57,147 nucleotides of DNA from a virus. The stretch is from positions 1-57,147 of the IMG/VR virus record IMGVR_UViG_3300031766_002224, one strand, 5' to 3'. Below, piece by piece: positions 15,493 through 24,454 of this stretch. Positions within the stretch are counted from its first letter, which is position 1; each line of letters begins with the position of its first letter. The notes below the pieces were generated by a model. It was not told the origin of the DNA, made no database searches, and saw only the letters and a program-made list of their open reading frames with translations. The position numbers were made by a program, and so were the translations under genes.

Positions 15493-16584
15493 TTAATAAT
15501 CCAAACGGACCCTCAGCGTCAACTCGTTTGTTGGATCTTTCCTTAGGGGCTCAGAGAGTTTTGCGACAGCCAACAATTCGTTGTCGTGAGAATACAAACC
15601 TACAGTGGTAACGTAAGAGCGCGGCAAGTTAAAATGCTCGTTTGTACCAGGATTTGTTTTAACTCTTATTTTACTTCCGCTCAAATATGTCGGGTTTGAA
15701 CTATAATTAAATTCTGTATTGTTTGCTCTGCAAAAATATATCGTAGAGTTAAGCTCCGTCGTGTTGCTGAACTGTATGTTTTTTACTCTTCTTCTGAATG
15801 AGTCAGCCATGATGTCGATGGTGGAACCTGTCAGAACGTCTTCGACGTTTCCGACGCCCGGGCGCATTTCGACAGTCGATGGAAATACAGAGGATGACAA
15901 GATTGCGACGCCGGCTTGATAATAAATTAGGCCTACGTTAGTTGCTCCGGAGACCAACAATCCATATTCGCCTGCTGGTGAGTTTATTTTATAGGAACTG
16001 ACAGACCCAGAGTCTGTTATCATAACTTGTTCGCCACCTGAGGCGGTTGCGAATGGAGTCATCCATGAACCGGTTCCAAGTTCCAAGGAAAAACTTCCTT
16101 TCTTTATTTCGTCTTTAACAAGCAGCCTAGAGAAATTCAAGAATATGGCGTTGTCATGCTTAACTGATGATGCTTCTGAAAGGTCTCCGTCTTGGTCAAA
16201 CCTGCGCACTATACTAGAAGTGTTAAACCCGGACAAAACCTGGGCCATCTGCGTGTATATGTTTACCTTCTTCGATAACTGAGATGTTGCTGCTGTTGCG
16301 ACAGTAGAGGCAGAAAGTGATGAGTTACCTATGGCTGCGCCTGACGCTGTGCTGAATCCAGCAGTAATATCAAAAATATGATTTGCTGACGAACTTATAT
16401 AAGGATAATCATATACTGACTGAAACATTCCGTGAGAGAAAGTTTTTATATTCACTTCTCTCCCTGAGCTGTCCACGTTATATGTTCCTGAAATGAGACT
16501 TCCCGTGATTGGTATACTCTCATGTAATAAGGTTCTAGATGTTGTCTTGTCTGTCTGCGTTAATGTTTTAAACGAAATTGCCAT
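15493..16584 (-). CDS. Tail/baseplate-associated structural protein, paralogue of the 394-residue protein
   Basis: A 363-residue protein rich in Ser, Thr, Ala and Gly and starting M-A-I-S-F-K-T-L-T-Q-T-D-K. It contains S-H-G-M-F-Q-S-V-Y-D-Y-P near residue 50 and a C-terminal module shared with the gene that follows (S-S-N-P-T-Y-L, V-G-L-Y-S-H-D-N-E-L-L-A-V-A). A GTAGGAG ribosome site lies before the ATG. The 44-bp gap upstream separates it from the 341-residue gene and shows no strong signal. Virion structural function is inferred from composition and from the surrounding baseplate genes. Confidence 0.8.
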   Translation of the reverse strand: MAISFKTLTQTDKTTSRTLLHESIPITGSLISGTYNVDSSGREVNIKTFSHGMFQSVYDYPYISSSANHIFDITAGFSTASGAAIGNSSLSASTVATAATSQLSKKVNIYTQMAQVLSGFNTSSIVRRFDQDGDLSEASSVKHDNAIFLNFSRLLVKDEIKKGSFSLELGTGSWMTPFATASGGEQVMITDSGSVSSYKINSPAGEYGLLVSGATNVGLIYYQAGVAILSSSVFPSTVEMRPGVGNVEDVLTGSTIDIMADSFRRRVKNIQFSNTTELNSTIYFCRANNTEFNYSSNPTYLSGSKIRVKTNPGTNEHFNLPRSYVTTVGLYSHDNELLAVAKLSEPLRKDPTNELTLRVRLDY

Positions 16585-16628
16585 TTTTTTCTCCTACGTA
16601 AACTTTTAATTCATTTAAGGCTTCTCAA

Positions 16629-17654
16629 TTAAGAAAAGGTGCCCTTTATTATTCTTATCGGGATGTCTATCGAGAAACCGGTTGTTGCGCCGGCAATCGA
16701 GATTGTTGTATCTATATACTTATAATTTAATGTCTGACCTCTATATGCTAGCCCGGTGGCTGATGCGCCAATCTCGTTGAACAAGCTATCACCTCTAGAA
16801 ACCAAGTTGGAAGCTCTAGGCACCAGTCTAAGTACTGACCCTAGAGGCCCGTCGAAAACTTCATAGTCGTCATAAGTTGCCAACTCCGTTTGATCTCGAG
16901 CTTGGCTGATATCGTGTCTCCTGCGGACGCCGATTCTGTCTCTTGGTCCAAATATTGTAGAGTTGTCCTGTGAATCAACAATATAATAAGTGGCTATTCC
17001 GTCGTCATCAATGAATTGGTGATTCAGCTGCATTGAGCGCCCTACGTTCCCCTGAAAAGCGAAAGGGAGGCCATCTAGTGTTAACAGTCGATGGTCGACT
17101 TTAACAATAAACGCTCTTTCTAACAATTCCCCAGGGAGGGTGTCCGCGATTGTCATACTCGAATCTCCAGAGTCGATGCCCTGGTCTATACATATGTGAG
17201 TCGTTACAGGGGAGAGTCCTCCGCGAGCGCCATTAAGGACGCCGGCGTCAGGGTCCTGCAAATTGCCGGCTGCTGGCTGTCCCGCTTCAAATGTCTTTGT
17301 ATCTGTCATGAGGTAAAAACCCGGAAATGTCGAATATGGTTTATGTGCAGGGTCTGTGCCATTGACCTTAAGAGATGGCATATACAGCAAACTGTCGTCT
17401 ACGAGTGTCATCAATCTAGATTTCATAAGGGACTGGTCACTTGTAAATGCTTCCAGGAGCGGTGTTTGCATTATTTCCAAATCATAAAATGCCGACCCTC
17501 TCGAATCACTTGGGGCCCAGAGTCCATAATTTATCTCTTCGTCTCCCAGAGCGAACTTTGCTATGTTAAAATTACCTGCTGCTAGGCGCTTCCTACCCAG
17601 GTCTGTTAATACGGCATCAAGTATGATATCGCCGGAATTGTCTAAAAATGACAT
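16629..17654 (-). CDS. Tail structural protein with LTDLGRKRLA N-terminal motif
   Basis: A 341-residue protein. Its N-terminus, A-V-L-T-D-L-G-R-K-R-L-A-A-G then F-A-L-G-D-E-E-I-N-Y, is a recurrent motif in phage tail proteins and is echoed in the 281-residue protein at 23605-24450 (V-K-L-T-Q-F-G-K-N-L-L-A-R-G then F-D-D-D-I-L-Y). The remainder is beta-rich without recognised domains. An AAGGAG site precedes the ATG, and a 119-bp spacer upstream holds the composite regulatory motif and a hairpin. The spacer suggests a new transcript starts here, covering this gene and the paralogous pair downstream. Likely baseplate- or tail-tip-associated. Confidence 0.8.
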   Translation of the reverse strand: MSFLDNSGDIILDAVLTDLGRKRLAAGNFNIAKFALGDEEINYGLWAPSDSRGSAFYDLEIMQTPLLEAFTSDQSLMKSRLMTLVDDSLLYMPSLKVNGTDPAHKPYSTFPGFYLMTDTKTFEAGQPAAGNLQDPDAGVLNGARGGLSPVTTHICIDQGIDSGDSSMTIADTLPGELLERAFIVKVDHRLLTLDGLPFAFQGNVGRSMQLNHQFIDDDGIATYYIVDSQDNSTIFGPRDRIGVRRRHDISQARDQTELATYDDYEVFDGPLGSVLRLVPRASNLVSRGDSLFNEIGASATGLAYRGQTLNYKYIDTTISIAGATTGFSIDIPIRIIKGTFS

Positions 17655-17668
17655 TATAGTGCTCCTTT

Positions 17669-17693
17669 TTGTTTAAAATCATTAATAAATAGT
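17669..17693 (-). promoter_or_regulatory. Composite spacer motif, candidate late promoter
   Basis: On the minus strand this reads ACTATTTATT, three bases, GATTTTAAACAA. The same two blocks occur, six bases apart, at 7188-7215 before the packaging genes. The two copies match at 22 of 22 block positions, although their surroundings differ. It lies 15-39 bases before the ATG of the 341-residue gene. A sigma-70 -35 box is not evident, which would fit a gp55-type factor that reads only a -10-like element. Function is inferred from recurrence and position. Confidence 0.4.
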
Positions 17694-17739
17694 ATTTTAT
17701 TAAAGAATAATTCTTTTTATTTGCGTTAGTTTCGCCGCC

Positions 17740-17759
17740 TGTCGGTGTCCCCACTGACA
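17740..17759 (-). other. Imperfect hairpin in the 119-bp spacer
   Basis: TGTCAGTG and CACCGACA form an 8-position stem with one A-C mismatch on the minus strand and a 4-base loop. It lies just after the stop codon of the 919-residue gene and ahead of the composite motif at 17669-17693. There is no following T-run within 10 bases, so it may be a weak or factor-assisted terminator or only an mRNA 3'-end stabiliser. The remaining spacer is AT-rich with no ORF. Confidence 0.4.
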
Positions 17760-17773
17760 ACCAAAGTATCTTT

Positions 17774-20533
17774 CTAATAACTTCCACCACTATTGTTACC
17801 TCGCGATTGTTGCGCTCTGGTGGGGTCAACTCTTAGATTTGCTTCGACCTCACTGTTGGCCCGGGTGGCATTAGCAGCCTGCCTATCTCTAGTGTCTGCA
17901 GTGTAACACCCTTGAGATAATTGTGCATTTTGTTGACTTTCGATTATTTCGTATTCTGGAATTACTTCTTCATATCTCATAACCAACTGTCTCCAGGTCG
18001 TCATAACTTGTATCTTTTTGCCAGTAACGGTCGAAACCACTTCTATCAAGAATTTCTTATCCCAAATCCTATTATCATCATCGACGCCTAAAGTCAAGCC
18101 GGCGACTCCCTTCGTGGTCTCCAGGAGTTCTCGCGTGTCTCCTAGGTTTTCTGAATACGCATCAGAACTCTGAAAGTTAATTGCTCTTTGATTTGCTGAT
18201 GGTGCAACAGATACCACTTGGTTGAAAGATAAAAAGTTTTCTTGAGTTTCCTCTGCAAAATTGTACTCTTCTATTTCATGACGGACTCCATCTCCGAAAC
18301 TGTTAAGTCGATACCTGTATACCTTTGATGGGTTTGAGATTCCTGCAAAGTCGCGCGCGCGGAAGGTTATGTAATAATCTTTATTGGGCATCACCGATTT
18401 TTTGAACGATGGACTTGCGATGGTCGTCTCGTCTTTTCTACCTAAAGAAAAATCCTGATAGCTCAGAGGCGGTGTATCCAAGACGAGAAGTTGATAGTGC
18501 GTCGGATCAGAATCTGACTTATATCTTATTTCTGTATTTTGGTGTATTCCAACGTTTTGAGATAATTTCATCTTTTCAATTATTTCCAAATCTTCCTCAA
18601 GAATTGCAATAGGCCTTTGCAGTTCTTGGCCTAGACGAGGAACAAACCAGAACCACACCATATCAGTGGTCAGTGTCTCGACTGGCAAAAACCATACGTC
18701 CGGGGGCATCGGTGGAGCGTCAACAATTAACAACTCTTGCTGGAAATAAGGCGCTTCAATAAATGAAACGTTGTCTGTTTGGTGCACATCAAATTGAAAA
18801 GTAAACCCCCCACCTTGATCATGCGAGAACTTCGGATACCCGTTGGCATCAAGGTCTCTCTTGTATTGATAGTCGGAGCCTAATACCATATTAACAGTAT
18901 ATAAACTGTACTCATATCTCTTCCCAAAAAGAACTTGAGTATCAACATAATCAATTCTATTTGTGTCCGGGTCGTTCGAGAAGTAGAAGTTCTGTACTAC
19001 TTCTCCAGTTTGGGCATTTCTCTTCTCCAATCGATAAGCAACAACCTCAGAATAAGATAACTCACTATTCATTATTTTTTTGAAAGTCCTCTTCTTGTCG
19101 GCTATGTACCCTGTGAACCACCTATTAAACATCATGTTAAGTACTTGTTGTGGTGAGGAATAATAAGGGACGAAAAAGCCGTCGACGTCGGCGGAGGCCT
19201 GTTCGCTTAGAAAATTATCTTGTGCTTGGTAGGACATCGGAAAGGTAGCTGGGTCCAGAACCAATTTTAAATCGTCATATAGTTCACTACCGTTTGGGTC
19301 CGTATATCTTTCTAGTTTTTGCAAAAAATCTTCATAAGTATTTGGGCGATAATTCAAAGAAACCCCATCGTTGTTGGAGACTCCGACAAATCCTTGTATT
19401 GTCTCATCCATTATCTGTGTATATATCGATTCATCTGATGGTGACTCGACATCTAGCATCCCCAAGAATAAAGGGTCTATGTTCAGCTCTTTCATCTTAC
19501 TCGCGATTGGGCTTGTGTGATTTGTATCAAAAGATATTCTAGTGTAAAAATCGTAGTTTCTCTTGAACACTCTACGAAAGGATGAAAACTCTGAGTCGTT
19601 CCTTTCCGCAACAGTTGTTGCGGTCTCTGTAATGCTGTTAATCATTCCAATCTTGTTTGCTGGATACTTGTGTGTTGTGACCCCGGTACCTGGAACAATG
19701 CAGTATTCTGGTCTTTCTTCGTATTCCATTGAAAACTTCTCGTACAGACTCTTTTTAGAAACTTCCGACACTGAGTTGTTACTTTCTGTATCGTATAAAC
19801 CCTCCTGAGCTTCTTGGGATATGTAATCTGATATAAAAACCTGCATTTTCGTCAAGTCTGGTAATCTCATGTTTAAACCATCGGCCTCGCGATAGAAAAA
19901 AGACGCCGGGGCCGAAAAAGCAGTATCCGTGAATATTATCGGCGAAGATGCTTCTGGTATTGCTAGCTTGATAAATCCTTGAATTTGTTCATCGTTACGT
20001 TGACCGAATCTTTCAGCTATAGCGTCAATAGTAAACATGCATCGAACTCGATTTTTCGAGAGGGTCACATCCCCGTGGCGCTCGACAATTGGTTGCGTAG
20101 GGTCTACGATTATTTTAAAGTCCAGGCCCGATTGCGGGTCGGGCACCAGAGAATCACTGAAAACATAATTGTTTCTTTTTTTCTCCCCGAATACCTTTCC
20201 TGCGACATATCGAAAGGAATCGTATGCGCGTCCACCTCGGCCAGCTGGGTTGTTTAATGTCAGGTTGGGATACCCCTCCTGCCCCGGGGACCGGAATTTG
20301 CCCTGCTCCCAACTAAACACCATTTCGAGATCTGCATAGAATAAATTTCTTGGAACCATGGTAACGCTTCGAGAGAGGGGCACACCAGTTTCCGGGAAAT
20401 CTCTTTCCACAATCGGGAAAAGTGGTGGATCGAACTTAAGCTCTGGAAGTTCCGGGGGGACTGGTGCACCTGAGGGCCCGTCGGTGTTTGGCAATTCCAA
20501 ATCATGGCATGGATTTTCTGTGTTATCTGACAC
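17774..20533 (-). CDS. Large virion structural protein, unknown, FN3-like segment
   Basis: A 919-residue protein starting with GTG at 20533; a GGAGG site sits 9 bases upstream inside the last codons of the 1022-residue gene. The first 45 residues are Pro-rich (P-V-P-P-E-L-P-E-L). Residues about 678-741 look like a fibronectin type III-like strand pattern, with Y-Y-I-T-F-R-A-R-D-F-A-G-I-S-N-P-S. The C-terminus is Asn/Gln/Arg-rich and probably flexible. No enzyme motif is seen. It stands in a run of tail genes and is presumably part of the baseplate or fibre system. I do not recognise a specific family. Confidence 0.8.
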   Translation of the reverse strand: MSDNTENPCHDLELPNTDGPSGAPVPPELPELKFDPPLFPIVERDFPETGVPLSRSVTMVPRNLFYADLEMVFSWEQGKFRSPGQEGYPNLTLNNPAGRGGRAYDSFRYVAGKVFGEKKRNNYVFSDSLVPDPQSGLDFKIIVDPTQPIVERHGDVTLSKNRVRCMFTIDAIAERFGQRNDEQIQGFIKLAIPEASSPIIFTDTAFSAPASFFYREADGLNMRLPDLTKMQVFISDYISQEAQEGLYDTESNNSVSEVSKKSLYEKFSMEYEERPEYCIVPGTGVTTHKYPANKIGMINSITETATTVAERNDSEFSSFRRVFKRNYDFYTRISFDTNHTSPIASKMKELNIDPLFLGMLDVESPSDESIYTQIMDETIQGFVGVSNNDGVSLNYRPNTYEDFLQKLERYTDPNGSELYDDLKLVLDPATFPMSYQAQDNFLSEQASADVDGFFVPYYSSPQQVLNMMFNRWFTGYIADKKRTFKKIMNSELSYSEVVAYRLEKRNAQTGEVVQNFYFSNDPDTNRIDYVDTQVLFGKRYEYSLYTVNMVLGSDYQYKRDLDANGYPKFSHDQGGGFTFQFDVHQTDNVSFIEAPYFQQELLIVDAPPMPPDVWFLPVETLTTDMVWFWFVPRLGQELQRPIAILEEDLEIIEKMKLSQNVGIHQNTEIRYKSDSDPTHYQLLVLDTPPLSYQDFSLGRKDETTIASPSFKKSVMPNKDYYITFRARDFAGISNPSKVYRYRLNSFGDGVRHEIEEYNFAEETQENFLSFNQVVSVAPSANQRAINFQSSDAYSENLGDTRELLETTKGVAGLTLGVDDDNRIWDKKFLIEVVSTVTGKKIQVMTTWRQLVMRYEEVIPEYEIIESQQNAQLSQGCYTADTRDRQAANATRANSEVEANLRVDPTRAQQSRGNNSGGSY

Positions 20534-20536
20534 TTT

Positions 20537-23500
20537 TTAGACCTCCAAAAACATCACGTTGTTTACTGGTGTGGCTCCAGGTTCTCTATCGTTTGGTGCA
20601 CAAGCGACACATATAAGTCTTTTCTGGCCCCGGAGCGTATTCGGCGCGGGAGGAGCCTCAATCTTAAAGTCATTCAATTTGACCGTTTCTTGTCCCGGTA
20701 AAACTACTTGCAACATGGCCGATTGAGTTTCATACGGGTTCAATTCCACTGTAGAGCCGCGGCTTTGGGGCGCGCCAAACCCCTCAAACGCATCAGAGTA
20801 ACTAGTGTTGTGTGAGTTTATTGAGTAAAGTGTGTCTTTCATCATCATTGATACGTGCACTGTTTCGTAAAACGAATCGAGGAGGCTTCTCATCTTGACC
20901 AAATCTTCATATCTTCTTTCTACTTCTTCTAGAAAGTGGTCCTTGTCTTTCGCCATATAAACAGAATCACAGATTTGCTTTTTTATATTCTCGCTCAAGT
21001 CAGCATCAGTTAACTCTAATATCCTCTCAAGAAACTCGTAGTCTCCAGTGTTGGCAACAATGCCGCCCTTGGTGAGGCCCACTGATATGCCTCCATGGTA
21101 TCTTTGGATAGCAGGAGGGTAATACGAAGGAGGCTTGTCGACCTCGCCCACAGAGCCCTCTGCTTGGCTTTTAAACAAATACTTTAGCTTTAGGTTTACG
21201 TTCGACTTCGCTATAGTTGGTAGAAAGTCATAACTGGTGCGGGTCGACACCTCTTTTACTGTTGCTTTCGATGAACTAGACGAGCTTTTCGACTTTTTGT
21301 CTTTTTCCTTACGCGTGGTGGATGATTTGTTTTTACCTATTGTTGGCGTCTCTGAATCGTCCGATGAGGTGTTGCTCGGCTGTATGGTTATAAATCTGTC
21401 CGGCTTCAGAAAGAGACCTTGTGAAACTCTCGTCTTCACCATTTTTGAGAAAGCAGTTATGTTAACCGAATCCACTATTTTTGTCTTGGGGCCATAATCT
21501 GCCATCAAAGTCTCTCCAGAGAAAGCCTCGACGAAGACACCAAGGGGACTGCTTACTTCTATTGATTTCTTAAGTCCACCAGTGAAGGATTGTACTTCTG
21601 ATTTTTCTGTGTTCTTAGCTTTAATATTTCCGATGTCAACACCGGTTGCTAGAACATGTTTTATAGAGTTTGTCAACTCTGTCATGACATTCGAAAACTC
21701 TGCCAAATCCTCTAATCGACCCGAGTTTAAATTTAGCCTTTGCTTCAGTGTTCCCATATCAGTGTTCACAACCAAGACTGGATAACCCGTGAGGAATCTT
21801 TTTATTTTTCCATAGTGCGCGATGGCTTGGTCGATCGCAGCTTGGTTGCGAGGGTCTACCTTAAATGCGCCGAGGAACTCCTTGCTACTGTAGTCGTAGT
21901 TTCCTGTCACTTCTCTCGTTTCTGGATACACCTTCACCGGAATCTGGGCTTCAAAAAGAAATCTATTATACTCTTCTAACACTTTTTTTGATTTTGCGTG
22001 CAGAGAGCTTACCATATCGTAGATTCCATCATTCAACATAAGGTCTATAACGTACGTGTATTTGCCGTAACTAAAATTATGAAAAAGGTCTCGGTCGCGA
22101 ACGATAAACTGTCTTGAATATTTTGGCCCGGGAGAAGCAGTTGATGCACCTGATTGGTCCGGCCGCGTTGCGGCCGTCATTAGTTCTACTTCCTCAATGG
22201 TACCTTTCTTGGATTTCCCGTAAAAAAGTCTGTGTTTTATCTTTTTATAGTAATTTGTTGACTCCTCTATGTTCTCTTCATCTGAAGACGATACAATGTA
22301 TACATCTTGGCTGTTCTTTTCAAATTTGGTATACTTTTTACTTTGTCTTTCATTTATCTCGTAGGGCCGATTGACTACTCTTCTTCTAGATATTTTCATG
22401 TTTTTTATGTTGCTCTTGTATATGCACTCTGATACGATATCTTCGTTTCCTAGTCTATAATGAAAGTCAACTATATACCCGAGGCGAGCGCGATGGCGAA
22501 CTAAATCTAGAAAATTGATGCCAGCAACACAGCCGTGATGACTTTGTTCAAGTTTACTGCCGTCGCCAGTATCTGGGTCAACTACTAAGTTTATGAACGT
22601 GGCGTCATTCGCTCCGTAATCTACTATGTTAGGTCTTTTCAAACAGTGTTGCTTTGTGTGCGCCATCATGGTTTGCATTAGGTTTTCGGTGGTCTTTATC
22701 AAGTTATTATGACGGATTTTCTGTCTTAAGTCAGACGAAGGCAAAAGGGAAATATCGCTAACTTGAGTCATCGATTGGTCGTTCTCGTAGGTGTCACTAG
22801 TCGAGGTCAAGGCTAGTGCGAGGTCTGACGATGTTTTATAATTTCTAGTTCTTCTTACTTCTAGTTTTGGGCCCATTACTCCATTGGGGTGGCCAGACAT
22901 CCATCCTATGTATCCACCAGGGCCCGGGTTCTCTTCCCCGTGGTAGTGCGCTGGGCCAAAATAAGGCTGCAAAAAAGACCCGCCTGGCACAGATGAATTG
23001 GATGCTCGGGAGGCTGGGTCTCGAATATAGAATGTTTCCACGAATTCCGGAACGGCTAGCATGGAGGTTTCGGGTACCCTTTCAAGCAATAGATCATATG
23101 TAATGTCCGCGGAACCTATTGAACTATCTGTTTCGGCACTTGGGGTAATCTCTGTGTGTGCAAAGCAAACTAGATGTAATTTGTCGGTTTGAAGGTTCTC
23201 ATATTCTCTACCCACCTCGTAACTTACCTCTACTGATGCCCTTATTTCGTTTTGGTAATCATTTGATAAATCTGTCTGTGTGTATTCTAGTGTTCTGCTA
23301 TTATCGAACACATCTCCTAAGCTCATGCGGGCGCGGCCGTGTTGAGTTGTCTCCCCTCTCATGATTGATTTGACTGCAGCCTCTCTAGAGCTGGGATTCT
23401 TCAGGTTTGGCAAAAGATTAGCGCTTGAGTCATCTAAAATCGCAAAATAATAATACAAAGATTCTTGTATCGGCCCGAAGGAATCACGAGATTGTTGACT

Positions 23501-23605
23501 GTCCGGCAGATTCAGACAGAAGTCAACTTTAATCTTCTTATCCTGCGTCGATACATGTATCTTTTTTGTTGTTATTATAGGAAATATATCCTGTCCGTAT
23601 GACAT
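20537..23605 (-). CDS. Large virion structural protein, unknown function
   Basis: A 1022-residue protein in the tail block. Visible landmarks are G-P-A-H-Y-H-G-E-E-N-P-G-P-G near residue 218, a Lys/Ser-rich low-complexity linker around residues 755-785 (K-D-K-K-S-K-S-S-S-S-S-S), and an ending A-C-A-P-N-D-R-E-P-G-A. The ATG overlaps the upstream stop (TAATG) after an AGGAG site. Homology to T4 baseplate proteins is not evident. The long, beta-rich N-terminal half and the linker suggest a multi-domain tail or fibre-network protein, but its role is unknown. Confidence 0.8.
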   Translation of the reverse strand: MSYGQDIFPIITTKKIHVSTQDKKIKVDFCLNLPDSQQSRDSFGPIQESLYYYFAILDDSSANLLPNLKNPSSREAAVKSIMRGETTQHGRARMSLGDVFDNSRTLEYTQTDLSNDYQNEIRASVEVSYEVGREYENLQTDKLHLVCFAHTEITPSAETDSSIGSADITYDLLLERVPETSMLAVPEFVETFYIRDPASRASNSSVPGGSFLQPYFGPAHYHGEENPGPGGYIGWMSGHPNGVMGPKLEVRRTRNYKTSSDLALALTSTSDTYENDQSMTQVSDISLLPSSDLRQKIRHNNLIKTTENLMQTMMAHTKQHCLKRPNIVDYGANDATFINLVVDPDTGDGSKLEQSHHGCVAGINFLDLVRHRARLGYIVDFHYRLGNEDIVSECIYKSNIKNMKISRRRVVNRPYEINERQSKKYTKFEKNSQDVYIVSSSDEENIEESTNYYKKIKHRLFYGKSKKGTIEEVELMTAATRPDQSGASTASPGPKYSRQFIVRDRDLFHNFSYGKYTYVIDLMLNDGIYDMVSSLHAKSKKVLEEYNRFLFEAQIPVKVYPETREVTGNYDYSSKEFLGAFKVDPRNQAAIDQAIAHYGKIKRFLTGYPVLVVNTDMGTLKQRLNLNSGRLEDLAEFSNVMTELTNSIKHVLATGVDIGNIKAKNTEKSEVQSFTGGLKKSIEVSSPLGVFVEAFSGETLMADYGPKTKIVDSVNITAFSKMVKTRVSQGLFLKPDRFITIQPSNTSSDDSETPTIGKNKSSTTRKEKDKKSKSSSSSSKATVKEVSTRTSYDFLPTIAKSNVNLKLKYLFKSQAEGSVGEVDKPPSYYPPAIQRYHGGISVGLTKGGIVANTGDYEFLERILELTDADLSENIKKQICDSVYMAKDKDHFLEEVERRYEDLVKMRSLLDSFYETVHVSMMMKDTLYSINSHNTSYSDAFEGFGAPQSRGSTVELNPYETQSAMLQVVLPGQETVKLNDFKIEAPPAPNTLRGQKRLICVACAPNDREPGATPVNNVMFLEV

Positions 23606-24450
23606 TAAGTTTCTCCTCTCTTATAATAATTACGTGACTGTGGATCTTTATGCTCAACTTCTTCAACATCTTCGTCTGTCTTTATCGCAAAATACTTACC
23701 AACTTTCTCTGGTGTGTCTAGTTTTATTAACAAATCTTCACCTGCTGACTCTATTACTTCATAAATATTTAGATGGAAGTTGTCTAGGCCAGTGAAGCAG
23801 TTAAGTTCTTGAATATCTAGTATCAAGTCGTCGTGTTCTACAATTAACTTTGAGTTGTCAGAGAATGTAACCTCTCTCGATGTTATGTCGGCGAAAGTCT
23901 CTCCATTGAGATTTCTTCTTGCCGCGGCGGGAAGGATACTAGATCTATCCTCCTTAACCACATACTCAGGTTCCATCTCTAAAATAGGATACTTTTTTTG
24001 TATGCCAGAGCCAGTTAACGATGAAAAAGAGACATTTTTTATACCTGCGCCTATGTTCAGTATGTTAAACCTAGGTGTTTGTTGTTTCGCGACGTCCTGA
24101 TTTGACATAGGATACAGCAATATTCTCTCTTGTATGTGCGGAAACACTGAATCTTTGATATTCTCAAATCTTTCTCTTTCTCGCGCGGCTATCGCGGCTT
24201 CTTCATAAGAGTACCTTTCACGAACTGGCATTGTCAAGTGCAAAGTTTTTAATCTAGGTGTTTCTTTCAAAATCCTTTTCTCTGTATCGTTCTGGTGCTC
24301 TGAAAAACCTGCGCATGATGCGTCATACAATATATCATCGTCAAAAAACTGATAATATACAGGCTTGAAACTGCCGCGCGCTAGCAGATTTTTGCCAAAT
24401 TGTGTTAGCTTCACTTCAATTACTTCTTGTTTTTGGTCAAAAAATGCCAT
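23605..24450 (-). CDS. Tail structural protein with KLTQFGKNLLARG motif
   Basis: A 281-residue protein starting M-A-F-F-D-Q-K-Q-E-V-I-E-V-K-L-T. The early L-T-x-F-G-x-x-L-L-A-x-G followed by an acidic F-D-D-D-I-L-Y resembles the N-terminus of the 341-residue protein at 16629-17654, so both may bind the same partner or share a fold at that end. The middle is charged helix (A-A-I-A-A-R-E-R-E-R-F). An AAGGAA site within the last codons of the giant upstream gene precedes the ATG. Probably baseplate- or fibre-associated; no enzymatic motif. Confidence 0.8.
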   Translation of the reverse strand: MAFFDQKQEVIEVKLTQFGKNLLARGSFKPVYYQFFDDDILYDASCAGFSEHQNDTEKRILKETPRLKTLHLTMPVRERYSYEEAAIAARERERFENIKDSVFPHIQERILLYPMSNQDVAKQQTPRFNILNIGAGIKNVSFSSLTGSGIQKKYPILEMEPEYVVKEDRSSILPAAARRNLNGETFADITSREVTFSDNSKLIVEHDDLILDIQELNCFTGLDNFHLNIYEVIESAGEDLLIKLDTPEKVGKYFAIKTDEDVEEVEHKDPQSRNYYKRGET

Positions 24451-24454
24451 AATA

